From: Paludibacteraceae bacterium | GTDB lineage: Bacteria > Bacteroidota > Bacteroidia > Bacteroidales > Paludibacteraceae | Direction: 5' to 3' | Assembly (NCBI GenBank): GCA_024401535.1 | Contig: JAKSKX010000007.1 | Location: 1 to 64,000, forward strand | Length of the DNA stretch: 64,000 nt | Part shown: one piece after another, positions 36,286 through 44,757 of the stretch | Position numbering within the stretch: the stretch's first letter is position 1 | Layout of the letters: each line of letters begins with the position of its first letter | Made by a program: the position numbers and the translations under genes | Notes under the pieces: model-generated | Told to the model about the DNA's origin: nothing | Seen by the model: only the letters and a program-made list of their open reading frames with translations | The model's database searches: none

Positions 36286-36822
36286 ATGAGACAATTATTT
36301 CTGTTAGGTGTTCTATTGTTGGGTTTCGTCGGAGCAGACGCAAAGTCTCCGGCAGTTTCGGTAACTGCTAGTGTTGACGGCCATGCGTATGTCGATCTTG
36401 GTTTGCCAAGTGGCTTGAAATGGGCAACTTGTAATGTGGGAGCGAGCAGCCCGATTGAATGCGGAGACTATATTGATTTGGATGATCGCGATAAAGCAGT
36501 GTCATCAAAATTTGGTAGTAATTGGAAGGTGCCAAGCAGAGAAGACCTTGAAGAACTTTATCATAACTGTATTTGGGAATGGACAACTATTGAGGGCGTA
36601 AATGGTTATAAGGTTTCTAGCAAGAAAAGCAAAAAGCAGTTTATTTTTCTTCCAGCTGCCGGTAGATTTTTAGGTGCCTATGAATGGGGAAAGAAGGGTG
36701 AGATGGGTGCCTATTGGTGTTCAGGCGAGGGCGCTGATTACCTTAACATAGATCAAAAATCAAAAGGCTTCAGTTATGTTGGTCCGATGGTCAAACAAAG
36801 TGTCCGCCCAGTTACGGAATAA
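36286..36822 (+). CDS. secreted protein with FISUMP-like domain
   Basis: The 178-residue product has a signal peptide ending near ADAK and one domain with YVDLGLPSGLKWATCNVGA, WKVPSREDLEELY, FIFLPAAGRF and YWCSGEG. This is the Fibrobacter succinogenes major paralogous domain pattern, abundant in Prevotella secreted proteins. Its biochemical role is unknown. I chose ATG 36286 because the promoter sits where the longer frame would begin. The next gene follows after 14 bases. Confidence 0.82.
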   Translation: MRQLFLLGVLLLGFVGADAKSPAVSVTASVDGHAYVDLGLPSGLKWATCNVGASSPIECGDYIDLDDRDKAVSSKFGSNWKVPSREDLEELYHNCIWEWTTIEGVNGYKVSSKKSKKQFIFLPAAGRFLGAYEWGKKGEMGAYWCSGEGADYLNIDQKSKGFSYVGPMVKQSVRPVTE

Positions 36823-36836
36823 CAATTAATATATAT

Positions 36837-37832
36837 ATGAAAGCAAGATTAGCTGCACTGTTTGTGCTACTCGTGTCAGGTTTGTCACTGTTTGCGAACG
36901 ATGAAGTGTTTGTCAAACCAGATGATGAAATTTTTGACAAGACAAAGAAGGCGGAAAGCCCCGACACTCCATTGATGTTCGAGATTATGTCAAATACAAC
37001 AGTAAAGGTTGTGGATTATATTCCGTCCTCAGGTATTGATTCCGTAGTTGTGCCTGAAAAAGTGCAAATAGAAGGCAAGGAGTATAAAGTTGTTTGTATA
37101 GGGAAAAAGGCTTTTGGTGGTTACAGAAAGCTCAAAAGTGTAGAGCTTCCGTCAACTTTGACTACTATCGAGGATTTTGCATTCAGCTACAGCGAAGATT
37201 TGTCAAGAGTTATTATTCCTTCTAGTGTTTACAAAATAGGTGAAAGGGCATTCTTTAGATGTAAAAGATTAACAACAATTAATATTCCATCTGGAATTTC
37301 AACTATAAGTGAAGGGGCATTCGCGTATTGTGAGAATTTGGAAGAGATTGTTATTCCTTATAGAGTATTTACAATTGAGAGCAATGCGTTTAGAGGGTGT
37401 AAAAAGTTGTCAAAAGTAGAAATTCCAAATTCGGTTGAGAAGATAGGTGATGGAGCATTCCTCGATTGCGAATCTTTGGCTAGTATAGAAATCCCCTGTT
37501 CTGTGGAAGCGGAGGCTTTCAGTTATTGTAAAAATTTGAAAAGTGTCAAGCTTCCTGAGTACGGAAGAATTATTGGAACTAGGGTTTTTGCATTCTGCAC
37601 ATCGCTAGAAAGTGTTGAGTTGCCCCAATCCCTTGAAAGTATTAAGCCAGGTGCATTCCAGGATTGCAAAAGTTTGAAGAAAGTTATTGTTCCTTCGAAA
37701 GTGAATCGCATAGGTGAGCGAGCCTTTATGAATTGTGAGAATCTGGATTTGATTATAGATAATTCTCAGGACAAAGTATATTTGGAATATCAAGCGACTT
37801 ATAATTGTAAGTCTGTAACGTATAAAAAGTAA
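36837..37832 (+). CDS. secreted BspA-type leucine-rich repeat protein
   Basis: The 331-residue protein has a signal peptide and about ten LRR_5/BspA repeats of roughly 23 residues, such as SSVYKIGERAFFRCKRLTTI. BspA-like proteins of oral and gut Bacteroidetes bind host matrix proteins or other bacteria. No C-terminal sorting domain or lipobox is visible, so its anchoring is unclear. One repeat (around residues 220-230) is shortened. Confidence 0.87.
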   Translation: MKARLAALFVLLVSGLSLFANDEVFVKPDDEIFDKTKKAESPDTPLMFEIMSNTTVKVVDYIPSSGIDSVVVPEKVQIEGKEYKVVCIGKKAFGGYRKLKSVELPSTLTTIEDFAFSYSEDLSRVIIPSSVYKIGERAFFRCKRLTTINIPSGISTISEGAFAYCENLEEIVIPYRVFTIESNAFRGCKKLSKVEIPNSVEKIGDGAFLDCESLASIEIPCSVEAEAFSYCKNLKSVKLPEYGRIIGTRVFAFCTSLESVELPQSLESIKPGAFQDCKSLKKVIVPSKVNRIGERAFMNCENLDLIIDNSQDKVYLEYQATYNCKSVTYKK

Positions 37833-37851
37833 AAATCAAGAAATTAACAAG

Positions 37852-37881
37852 CAAGGCAATCGAGAAATCGGTTGCCTTGTT
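37852..37881 (+). terminator. intrinsic terminator after the LRR gene
   Basis: CAAGGCAATCG pairs with CGGTTGCCTTG (one wobble), followed by TTTGTTG. Confidence 0.78.
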
Positions 37882-37948
37882 TGTTGTGTGTCTAATCTAC
37901 TTTTTAGTAAAAAATCCCCAAAATAGCAATAATTTATAAAAAAAGCAG

Positions 37949-37956
37949 TATCTTTG
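37949..37956 (+). promoter_or_regulatory. -7 element of ftsX
   Basis: TATCTTTG ends 6 bases before ATG 37963, so the transcript would be leaderless. Confidence 0.68.
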
Positions 37957-37962
37957 CCAGAT

Positions 37963-38835
37963 ATGGCGAAAGGTGTTGCTAAATATAAAATCTTCAATTC
38001 GAAGCTTACTGCCATCGTATCAATTTCGATGGTGCTGTTTCTTCTTGGTCTGGTCTCTATGGGACTTATGATAGAGGACAAGCTCAGCAGCTATGTAAAG
38101 GAAAACTACATAGTTAGTCTGACTATTCGTGATGGTTCTTCGGACAAGGATGTGCAGACGACACTTGATATTCTGAAGGGCAAGGAGTACACGAAGGAGG
38201 TCAAGTACATCAGCAAGGAGGACGCATTGAAGGAACTGACTGAGGAGATGGGCGAGGACCCAGTTGATTTCCTTGGCTACAACCCTTTGTTTGCATCTTT
38301 TGAAATCAAGTTGAAAAGCGAGTTTGCCGAAGCAGCCAAGATAGATAAGATTGCAAAGGAACTCGGAGGCCTTTCAGTGTTGAAGGAGATTCGTTGTCCA
38401 AAGCAGTTGATGGAGAAGGTGAACAACAACATCAACAGGCTGTCATTCCTTTTGCTGTTGTTCTCTGCAGTGCTTCTGTTCATCTCGTTTGTGCTGATAA
38501 ACAATACGGTGAGACTGCTTATATATTCTGACAGATTCTTGATTCATACCATGAAGCTTGTTGGTGCGACACGAAGTTTTATTCGTCGCCCATACATGAA
38601 GACAGGTGTGGTTATCGGACTGCTTGCGGCATTGTTTGCCATTGGGTATGTGCTTTTGATGTCGTACCTGCTTGACGACAAGTTGAGGCTGTTCATCGAC
38701 TTCAATGATATGAGCGTGTATGCTGTCATGTTCGCGACAATCCTGGTTTCGGGCATAGTGATAACCCTGATAGCAACTTACCTGTCAGTGAACAAGTTCC
38801 TGAACAAGCACGAGGGAGACCTCTATTACATATAG
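37963..38835 (+). CDS. ftsX: cell-division protein FtsX
   Basis: The 290-residue membrane protein has the FtsX layout: a first helix (about 20-42), an extracytoplasmic domain with YISKEDALKELTEEMGEDPVDFLGYNPL, and three C-terminal helices. With the ATPase FtsE it controls peptidoglycan hydrolases at the septum; ftsE is not in this window. ATG 37963 was preferred over an ATG three codons upstream because it fits the promoter and the family start. Confidence 0.93.
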   Translation: MAKGVAKYKIFNSKLTAIVSISMVLFLLGLVSMGLMIEDKLSSYVKENYIVSLTIRDGSSDKDVQTTLDILKGKEYTKEVKYISKEDALKELTEEMGEDPVDFLGYNPLFASFEIKLKSEFAEAAKIDKIAKELGGLSVLKEIRCPKQLMEKVNNNINRLSFLLLLFSAVLLFISFVLINNTVRLLIYSDRFLIHTMKLVGATRSFIRRPYMKTGVVIGLLAALFAIGYVLLMSYLLDDKLRLFIDFNDMSVYAVMFATILVSGIVITLIATYLSVNKFLNKHEGDLYYI

Positions 38836-38865
38836 TTAAAGAACAAAAAAGAAAACATAATAGAT

Positions 38866-39144
38866 ATGAAATCTGAATATGCATTGAGAAAAGGCAATTT
38901 TATATTGCTTGCAGTTAGCTTCTTCATTATCGTGATTGGCTTCGTGTTGATGATAGGAGGCGGAAGCGAGGGCAAGGAGTTCAATCCTGAAATCTATAGC
39001 ACACAACGTATAACTGTAGGCCCAATGATTTCCCTTTTCGGTTTCGTGCTTGCTATATTCGCTATTCTTTGGGCGCCAAAGGGTAACGGAAACAAGTTTG
39101 ACAAGATGTTGGGTGAGGATGAGTCATCTGTCAACGAAGATTAA
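38866..39144 (+). CDS. DUF3098 small membrane protein
   Basis: The 92-residue protein has two membrane helices (about 12-30 and 50-67) joined by a short loop with GGGSEGKEFNPEIYSTQRITVGPM, the DUF3098 pattern. In Bacteroidetes it lies between ftsX and uppP, as here. Function is unknown; the gene order suggests a link to cell-wall growth. Confidence 0.85.
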   Translation: MKSEYALRKGNFILLAVSFFIIVIGFVLMIGGGSEGKEFNPEIYSTQRITVGPMISLFGFVLAIFAILWAPKGNGNKFDKMLGEDESSVNED

Positions 39145-39184
39145 TTAGAAAAATAGTTTTGGTATTTTATAATTCATTATCAAG

Positions 39185-40057
39185 GTGGATTGGTTAGAAG
39201 CACTTATCTTAGGTATAGTACAGGGACTTACAGAGTTTTTGCCTGTTAGTAGTAGCGGACACTTGACTATAGGTCAGGAGATTCTTCATTTGAATACAGA
39301 TGGAGGGGATAACCTCCTTTTTGACGTCATAGTTCATGCGGCAACAGTATGCAGTACTATTGTTGTACTATGGCATGAGATTTCAAAGTTGTTGAAGGGA
39401 ACATTTACAACTAAAGAGTGGAACGAGGACAAGGAGTATGTGCTAAAGATTGTCATCTCCATGATTCCTATCTTCATTGTTGGCATATTCTTCAAGGATA
39501 CTGTTGAGGCTATCTTTGGTGAGGGATTGCTTGTTGTGGGATGCTGCCTGTTGCTTACAGCTACACTTCTTGCATTCTCGTACTATGCAAAGCCAAGACA
39601 GAAAGAGGAGATTTCACGAAAGGATGCATTCATTATTGGTATAGGTCAGGCTTGTGCAGTGTTGCCAGGTCTGTCACGAAGCGGAACAACTATCGCAACA
39701 GGTCTATTGCTTGGAAACAAGAAGGAGTCGGTTGCAAAGTTCTCTTTCCTAATGGTTCTTGTGCCTATCCTAGGAGACGCATTCCTTGAGTTGCTAAAGA
39801 TTATCAAGCACAAGTGTCCGGACTGCAAGACAGTGATGGAGATGGTAAACGGAGACTATTTCTGCCAGGTTTGCAATAAGGTTCAGGATTTGGCCTTGGG
39901 TGTTGATGTGATGGTCGTAGGTTTCCTAGCGGCATTCATTTCGGGAGTTTTGGCGTGCAAGGGAATGGTAGAGTTCGTGAAGAAGGGTAAGATGATTTAC
40001 TTCTCTATATACTGCGCAATAATCGGATGTTGGGCTATCGCATATAGCTTGATGTAA
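39185..40057 (+). CDS. uppP: undecaprenyl-diphosphatase with inserted zinc-ribbon-like loop
   Basis: The 290-residue BacA/UppP enzyme recycles undecaprenyl diphosphate to the monophosphate carrier. Active-site motifs are [14 protein letters not shown] and PGLSRSGTT. The start is GTG 39185. Unusually, a loop before the last helices carries CPDC (C211, C214) and CQVC (C227, C230), a zinc-ribbon spacing that I do not expect in this family. It sits in a ftsX-DUF3098-uppP-truB-queA run. Confidence 0.93.
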   Translation: MDWLEALILGIVQGLTEFLPVSSSGHLTIGQEILHLNTDGGDNLLFDVIVHAATVCSTIVVLWHEISKLLKGTFTTKEWNEDKEYVLKIVISMIPIFIVGIFFKDTVEAIFGEGLLVVGCCLLLTATLLAFSYYAKPRQKEEISRKDAFIIGIGQACAVLPGLSRSGTTIATGLLLGNKKESVAKFSFLMVLVPILGDAFLELLKIIKHKCPDCKTVMEMVNGDYFCQVCNKVQDLALGVDVMVVGFLAAFISGVLACKGMVEFVKKGKMIYFSIYCAIIGCWAIAYSLM

Positions 40058-40067
40058 TAAAGGAAGT

Positions 40068-40781
40068 ATGGATTTCGTAGAAGGAGAAGTATTATATTTC
40101 AACAAGCCTCTTCATTGGTCGTCCTTTGATTTGGTAAACAAGGCGAGAATAGGCATCCGCCACTGTCTTGGGGTTAAGAAAATCAAGATAGGCCATGCGG
40201 GAACACTTGATCCGCTTGCTTCCGGTGTACTTATTATCTGTACCGGAAAGAAGACTAAGCAGATTGATAACTTCCAATATCAGACTAAGGAATACGTGGC
40301 AAAGATAATGCTTGGAGCAACAACTCCTTCATTCGATCTCGAGACTGAGGTTGATGCAACTTATCCGACAGACCACATAACAAAGGAGTTGGTTCTTGAG
40401 ACTCTAAAGACATTCCTTGGTGAGATTCAACAGATACCCCCGACTTACTCGGCTGTCAAGATTAACGGCAAGAGAGCCTATGAGTATGCACGAAAGGGTG
40501 AGGAAGTAGAGATAAAGCCTAAGACTCTTGTCATTGACGAGATAGAGCTTATGGACTGCTCGCTTCCAGAGATTACAATTCGTGTGGTTTGTAGCAAGGG
40601 AACATACATCAGAGGTTTGGCGAGAGATATTGGCAAAGCTTTGAATAGTGGAGCGCATCTCACAGCTTTGGAACGTACACGCATCGGAGACGTAAAGTTG
40701 GAGGACTGCATCACACTCGAACAGTTCCAGTTCCTTCTTGACCATTCATCGGACATCGTTGTACCCGAAGAACAAGTTTAA
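40068..40781 (+). CDS. truB: tRNA pseudouridine(55) synthase
   Basis: The 237-residue enzyme converts U55 of tRNA to pseudouridine. The catalytic aspartate is D48 in GHAGTLDPLASGVL; KEYVAKIMLG and GTYIRGLARDIG are further signatures. It starts 10 bases after uppP. Confidence 0.96.
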   Translation: MDFVEGEVLYFNKPLHWSSFDLVNKARIGIRHCLGVKKIKIGHAGTLDPLASGVLIICTGKKTKQIDNFQYQTKEYVAKIMLGATTPSFDLETEVDATYPTDHITKELVLETLKTFLGEIQQIPPTYSAVKINGKRAYEYARKGEEVEIKPKTLVIDEIELMDCSLPEITIRVVCSKGTYIRGLARDIGKALNSGAHLTALERTRIGDVKLEDCITLEQFQFLLDHSSDIVVPEEQV

Positions 40782-40811
40782 CATTTAGAACAAGACAAAA
40801 TTATTTCATAT

Positions 40812-41861
40812 ATGAAGCTGTCACAATTTAAGTTTGAGTTACCAGATGAGCTAATCGCTCAGTATCCTACAGAGGAGAGAGACGAGTGTCGTCTTTTGGT
40901 GTTGCATAAGAAGACAGGAGAAATAGAGCACAAGGTGTTCAAGGACGTTCTTGACTATTTCGATGATAAAGACGTTTTTGTGTTTAATGATACTAAGGTG
41001 TTCCCTGCTATTCTTCATGGTAACAAGGAGAAAACAAATGCTAATATCGAGGTAACTCTACTTAAGGAGTTGAACCCAGAGATCAAGCTTTGGGATGTAT
41101 TGGTCGAGCCAGCACGTAAGATTCGTATAGGAAACAAACTGTATTTCGGTGAGGACGACTCTCTTGTGGCAGAGGTTATCGACAATACAACTTCAAGAGG
41201 TAGAACACTCCGCTATTTGTTCGATGGAACATACGAGGAGTTCAAGCAGACTTTGGACAATTTGGGTGAAACTCCGCTTCCTCCATATATCACTCGTCCG
41301 GCAGAGAAGGCCGACAGAGAGAGATACCAGACTTATTATGCTAAGAAGGAGGGTGCTGTTATGGCTCCAGCTGCGGGAATGCACTTCTCTCGCGAGCTTT
41401 TGAAGAGACTTGAAATCAAGGGTTGCGAGTTTGCATACGTTACTTTGCACGCAGGTTTGGGCAACTTCAGAGATGTTGATGTTGAGGAGTTGACTCGTCA
41501 TAAGACTGATTCTGAGCCGTTGTTTATCACTGAAGAGAATACAGAGATTATCAATCAAGCCAAAGAGGAGAGAAGAAACATCTGTGCTGTAGGTGCAACA
41601 ACCCTTAGGGCTCTAGAGACTTCTGTAACTACTTCTGGTACAGTCAAGCCTTTCGAGGGATGGACTAACAAGTTCATCTTCCCTCCTTATAAGTTCAGTG
41701 TTGCCAATAGATGCATCACTAATCTTCACCTTCCATACTCAACATTGTTGATGATGTCTTGCGCTTTCGGTGAGTACGATGTTGTGATGAAGGCATATCA
41801 GGAGGCGGTGAAAGAGAAGTATCGTTTCGGAGCATTCGGCGATGCTATGCTTATTATGTAA
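40812..41861 (+). CDS. queA: S-adenosylmethionine:tRNA ribosyltransferase-isomerase
   Basis: The 349-residue enzyme makes epoxyqueuosine in tRNA from the preQ1-modified base. Signatures include [21 protein letters not shown], the block [13 protein letters not shown] and the C-terminal [16 protein letters not shown]. Full length for the family. Confidence 0.96.
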   Translation: MKLSQFKFELPDELIAQYPTEERDECRLLVLHKKTGEIEHKVFKDVLDYFDDKDVFVFNDTKVFPAILHGNKEKTNANIEVTLLKELNPEIKLWDVLVEPARKIRIGNKLYFGEDDSLVAEVIDNTTSRGRTLRYLFDGTYEEFKQTLDNLGETPLPPYITRPAEKADRERYQTYYAKKEGAVMAPAAGMHFSRELLKRLEIKGCEFAYVTLHAGLGNFRDVDVEELTRHKTDSEPLFITEENTEIINQAKEERRNICAVGATTLRALETSVTTSGTVKPFEGWTNKFIFPPYKFSVANRCITNLHLPYSTLLMMSCAFGEYDVVMKAYQEAVKEKYRFGAFGDAMLIM

Positions 41862-41902
41862 TTTTAGGGAAAGATATTTAGACAATATATTAAATCATAT
41901 TG

Positions 41903-43597
41903 ATGATGAGCAAACAGATGAAGGGTGCATACATTCTCATGGAGAGCCTATTGAAGGAGAATGTTGACACTATTTTTGGGTATCCTGGAGGTAGCATCAT
42001 GCCTACCTTTGACGCTCTTTATGACTATATGGATAAGTTTAATTATGTCCTTACACGTCATGAGCAAGGTGCAACACACGCAGCGCAGGGATACGCACGA
42101 GTCAGTGGTAAGACTGGTGTTTGCTTAGTGACTTCAGGACCAGGTGCCACTAACGCAATCACAGGAATTGCTGATGCAATGATGGATTCTACTCCTCTTG
42201 TGGTGATTGCAGGTCAGGCTGGTGCGGCTTTCCTTGGTACAGATGCGTTCCAGGAGGTTGACCTTATTGGTATCACTAATCCGATTACAAAGTGGAACTA
42301 TCAGATTCGTTCCGCAGCAGATATTGCTCCAGCTGTAGCAAAGGCATTCCATATCGCCAACACTGGTAGAAAGGGGCCGGTTGTGCTTGACTTCGCAAAG
42401 AATGCTCAGGTAGAATTGGCAGAGTTTGTTTACGAGAAGTGTCATTTCACTCGCGGATACATTCCTTTCCAGGCGGTAAGTCCTGCGCAGATTGATGCCG
42501 CTGCAGAGATTATCAATAATGCAAAGAAGCCTTTAGCCCTTGTAGGTCAGGGTGTTGTCCTTGGTAACGCTGAGGCTGAACTTAAGGCATTCCTAGAGAA
42601 GGCAGACATCCCTGCTGGTAATACACTTCTTGGTTTGTCTGCGCTTCCTTCTGATCATCCTTTGAACAAGGGTATGCTTGGAATGCACGGAAACGTAGGT
42701 CCGAACATTAAGACTAACGAGGCTGACGTTATTATAGCCATAGGTATGCGCTTTGACGACCGTGTAACCGGTGATTTGAAGACATACGCTAAGCAGGCCA
42801 AGATAGTTCACCTTGATATCGATACTGCAGAGCTTGACAAGAACGTCAAGGCAACTGCTAAGGTTGTTGGAGATGTTAAGGCAACCCTTCCAGAGCTTAC
42901 TCTAAAGCTAAAGGAGGCTAAGCACACTGAGTGGATAGAGAGCTTCCGTGAGTATGAGTTGAAGGAGGAGCAGAAAGTTATCCGTCCTGAGGTCGGTTCT
43001 ACTGAAGGTCCTCTTAAGATGGGTGAGGTTGTACGTAAGATTTCTGAGGCAACAAACAACGAGGCTGTACTTGTTACTGACGTAGGTCAGAACCAGGTTA
43101 TGGCGGCCCGCTACTTCAAATATACAAAGTCCCGCAGTGTTGTAACAAGCGGCGGACTTGGTACTATGGGATTCGGTATCCCTGCAGCTATCGGAGCCAA
43201 GATAGGTGCCCCTGAGCGTACAGTATGTATGTTCGCAGGAGATGGAGGATTCCAGATGACTATCCAGGAGCTTGGTACTATCATGGAGAAGCAGATAGGT
43301 GTCAAGATGATTATTCTTAACAACAACTATCTTGGAATGGTACGTCAGTGGCAGCAGTTATTTTATGACGCAAGATATTCATCTACTCCTATGCTAAACC
43401 CTAACTTCAAGGCTATTGCAGAGGCGTATGGCATCAAGGCGGCGGAAGCTACAACAAGAGAGGAGCTAGACAAATCTATCAAGGAGATGTTTGCAGACGA
43501 CAAACCATATTTGTTGATTGCAAATTGTGAGGAGATGGGTATGGTTTATCCTATGGTTCCAGCCGGAGAAACAGTTACTAACATTCTATTGGGTTAA
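41903..43597 (+). CDS. ilvB: acetolactate synthase, large catalytic subunit
   Basis: The 564-residue ThDP enzyme forms acetolactate or acetohydroxybutyrate, the first common step to valine, leucine and isoleucine. FGYPGGSIMP, the catalytic-site Glu in TRHEQGATHAAQGYAR, and the ThDP-binding GDGGFQMT...NNNYLGMV region are intact. Two ATGs (41903, 41906) and an upstream TTG are possible starts. No ilvD or ilvC gene is in the window. Confidence 0.95.
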   Translation: MMSKQMKGAYILMESLLKENVDTIFGYPGGSIMPTFDALYDYMDKFNYVLTRHEQGATHAAQGYARVSGKTGVCLVTSGPGATNAITGIADAMMDSTPLVVIAGQAGAAFLGTDAFQEVDLIGITNPITKWNYQIRSAADIAPAVAKAFHIANTGRKGPVVLDFAKNAQVELAEFVYEKCHFTRGYIPFQAVSPAQIDAAAEIINNAKKPLALVGQGVVLGNAEAELKAFLEKADIPAGNTLLGLSALPSDHPLNKGMLGMHGNVGPNIKTNEADVIIAIGMRFDDRVTGDLKTYAKQAKIVHLDIDTAELDKNVKATAKVVGDVKATLPELTLKLKEAKHTEWIESFREYELKEEQKVIRPEVGSTEGPLKMGEVVRKISEATNNEAVLVTDVGQNQVMAARYFKYTKSRSVVTSGGLGTMGFGIPAAIGAKIGAPERTVCMFAGDGGFQMTIQELGTIMEKQIGVKMIILNNNYLGMVRQWQQLFYDARYSSTPMLNPNFKAIAEAYGIKAAEATTREELDKSIKEMFADDKPYLLIANCEEMGMVYPMVPAGETVTNILLG

Positions 43598-43601
43598 AAT
43601 T

Positions 43602-44219
43602 ATGGCAGAAGAATTTAAGGCTAACCGTTGCGGTCAGGATTGTCAGAAGTGCAACCCTGCAGAGTGCAATGATGGTAAGAAGTTGTTTACAGTTACAGTA
43701 TTCTCGGAGAATCAGGTTGGTTTGCTTAATCAAATCTCTATTATCTTCACTCGTCGTCGTTTGAACATCGAGAGTTTGAGCGTGTCTCAGTCCGCTCTTC
43801 CTGGCATCCATAAGTTTACTATTACAACTATTACTGACGAGGATACTATCGAGAAGGTGGTGAAGCAGATAGACAAGCGCATTGATATCATCAAGAGCTT
43901 CTATAATGACGACTCTGACCTTGTATATCAGGAGATAGCGATGTACAAGATTGCTACTCAGGATTTCATCAACCTTGGTGGAACAGAGGAGTTAATTAGA
44001 AAGTACAACATTCGCATTCTTGAGATTAACGAGACTTGTGTTATCTTCGAGAAAACAGGTCATTCTGACGAGACTCAAGGATTGTTCGAGGAGCTAAGCC
44101 AGAAACTGCAGGTCCTTCAGTTTATTCGTTCCGGTCGTGTGGCTATCACAAAATCTAAGATCGAGAGATTAAGTGACATGCTTGCAAAGATTGAGGCGCA
44201 CAAGATGATGTACGAATAA
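43602..44219 (+). CDS. ilvN: acetolactate synthase, regulatory small subunit
   Basis: The 205-residue protein carries an N-terminal ACT domain (about 27-100; FTVTVFSENQVGLLNQISIIFTRR) and a C-terminal domain seen in longer IlvN/IlvH subunits. It binds IlvB and confers feedback control by valine. It starts 4 bases after ilvB. An extra N-terminal segment has four cysteines (C10, C14, C17, C22) that could bind a metal. ilvC, which follows in related genomes, is replaced here by cassette B. Confidence 0.94.
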   Translation: MAEEFKANRCGQDCQKCNPAECNDGKKLFTVTVFSENQVGLLNQISIIFTRRRLNIESLSVSQSALPGIHKFTITTITDEDTIEKVVKQIDKRIDIIKSFYNDDSDLVYQEIAMYKIATQDFINLGGTEELIRKYNIRILEINETCVIFEKTGHSDETQGLFEELSQKLQVLQFIRSGRVAITKSKIERLSDMLAKIEAHKMMYE

Positions 44220-44241
44220 TGTTATTGAAAAGGAGGAGTTT

Positions 44242-44262
44242 AAAGTTTAGTTAGACTTTTTT
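44242..44262 (+). terminator. possible weak terminator after ilvN
   Basis: AAAGT and ACTTT pair around a short loop and T residues follow. The stem has only 5 bp, so read-through into cassette B is likely. Confidence 0.35.
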
Positions 44263-44276
44263 ATTACATATTTTTT

Positions 44277-44409
44277 AAGCGTTTGCTTTTTAGTTGCACC
44301 GAAATCGCCAATTTCAAAACAGCTGATAAAAGTAAACGCTCAGGTGTATGTATTCCATACGCTTGGGCGTTGTTGTCAGTTGTGGGTGTTTGGCGATACC
44401 TGGTGCGAC
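44277..44409 (+). ncRNA. structured leader element, copy B (four stacked helices)
   Basis: This 133-base element has the same architecture as copy A. P1 pairs GTTGCACC (44293-44300) with GGTGCGAC (44402-44409). P2 pairs ATCGCCAA (44304-44311) with TTGGCGAT (44390-44397). P3 pairs ACAGCTGAT (44319-44327) with GTCAGTTGT (44375-44383). P4 is a 16-bp hairpin (44335-44350 with 44356-44371) with a 5-base loop. P1 and P3 share almost no sequence with copy A yet pair fully, while P2 and the strand GGGTGTTTGGCGATACCT are identical. It ends 21 bases before the HTH start. No clear promoter lies between ilvN and the element. Confidence 0.75.
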
Positions 44410-44430
44410 CAATAATGTCCAAGTTTTTTT

Positions 44431-44661
44431 ATGGAAAATAGTAAAGTATTGCATGTGGGTAAAATGATAGAGATATACTTGAAAGAGAATAGTATATCTA
44501 AGGTGGAGTTTGCCAAGTTGATGCCATGCTCTCGCGTAACTGTTTATAATATATTAAGTAGTCCTAATATCAATACTCAAACACTACAGCATATTTGCAA
44601 TATCTTAAACCATGATTTTTTCTTAGACATAAGTAATGAGCATATAAAACGTAAAGATTAG
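44431..44661 (+). CDS. small XRE/Cro-type HTH protein, cassette B
   Basis: The 76-residue single-domain HTH protein is the sister of the cassette A protein: LHVGKMIEIYLKEN, FAKLMPCSRVTVYNIL and LQHICNILNHDFFLDIS align without gaps. Most differences lie in the recognition helix region (GN versus VT) and the ends, so the two may read different sites. AT-rich codons (ATA, TTA, AAA) contrast with ilvN. Confidence 0.85.
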   Translation: MENSKVLHVGKMIEIYLKENSISKVEFAKLMPCSRVTVYNILSSPNINTQTLQHICNILNHDFFLDISNEHIKRKD

Positions 44662-44662
44662 A

Positions 44663-44674
44663 TTTACATGTAAA
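44663..44674. promoter_or_regulatory. perfect palindrome, candidate HTH operator B
   Basis: TTTACATGTAAA begins 2 bases after the HTH stop. It shares the core TACATGTA and its position with the cassette A palindrome, with different flanking arms. Confidence 0.55.
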
Positions 44675-44718
44675 GAATGTCTTAACATTATAACTGAAAT
44701 TGTTCTGTTTTTAAATAG

Positions 44719-44726
44719 TACTTTTG
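44719..44726 (+). promoter_or_regulatory. -7 element for cassette B cargo
   Basis: TACTTTTG followed by GCGT matches the layout in cassette A and lies 31 bases before ATG 44758. Confidence 0.6.
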
Positions 44727-44757
44727 CGTTTGTGTAGTAACAAAAATAATTGAAAAA

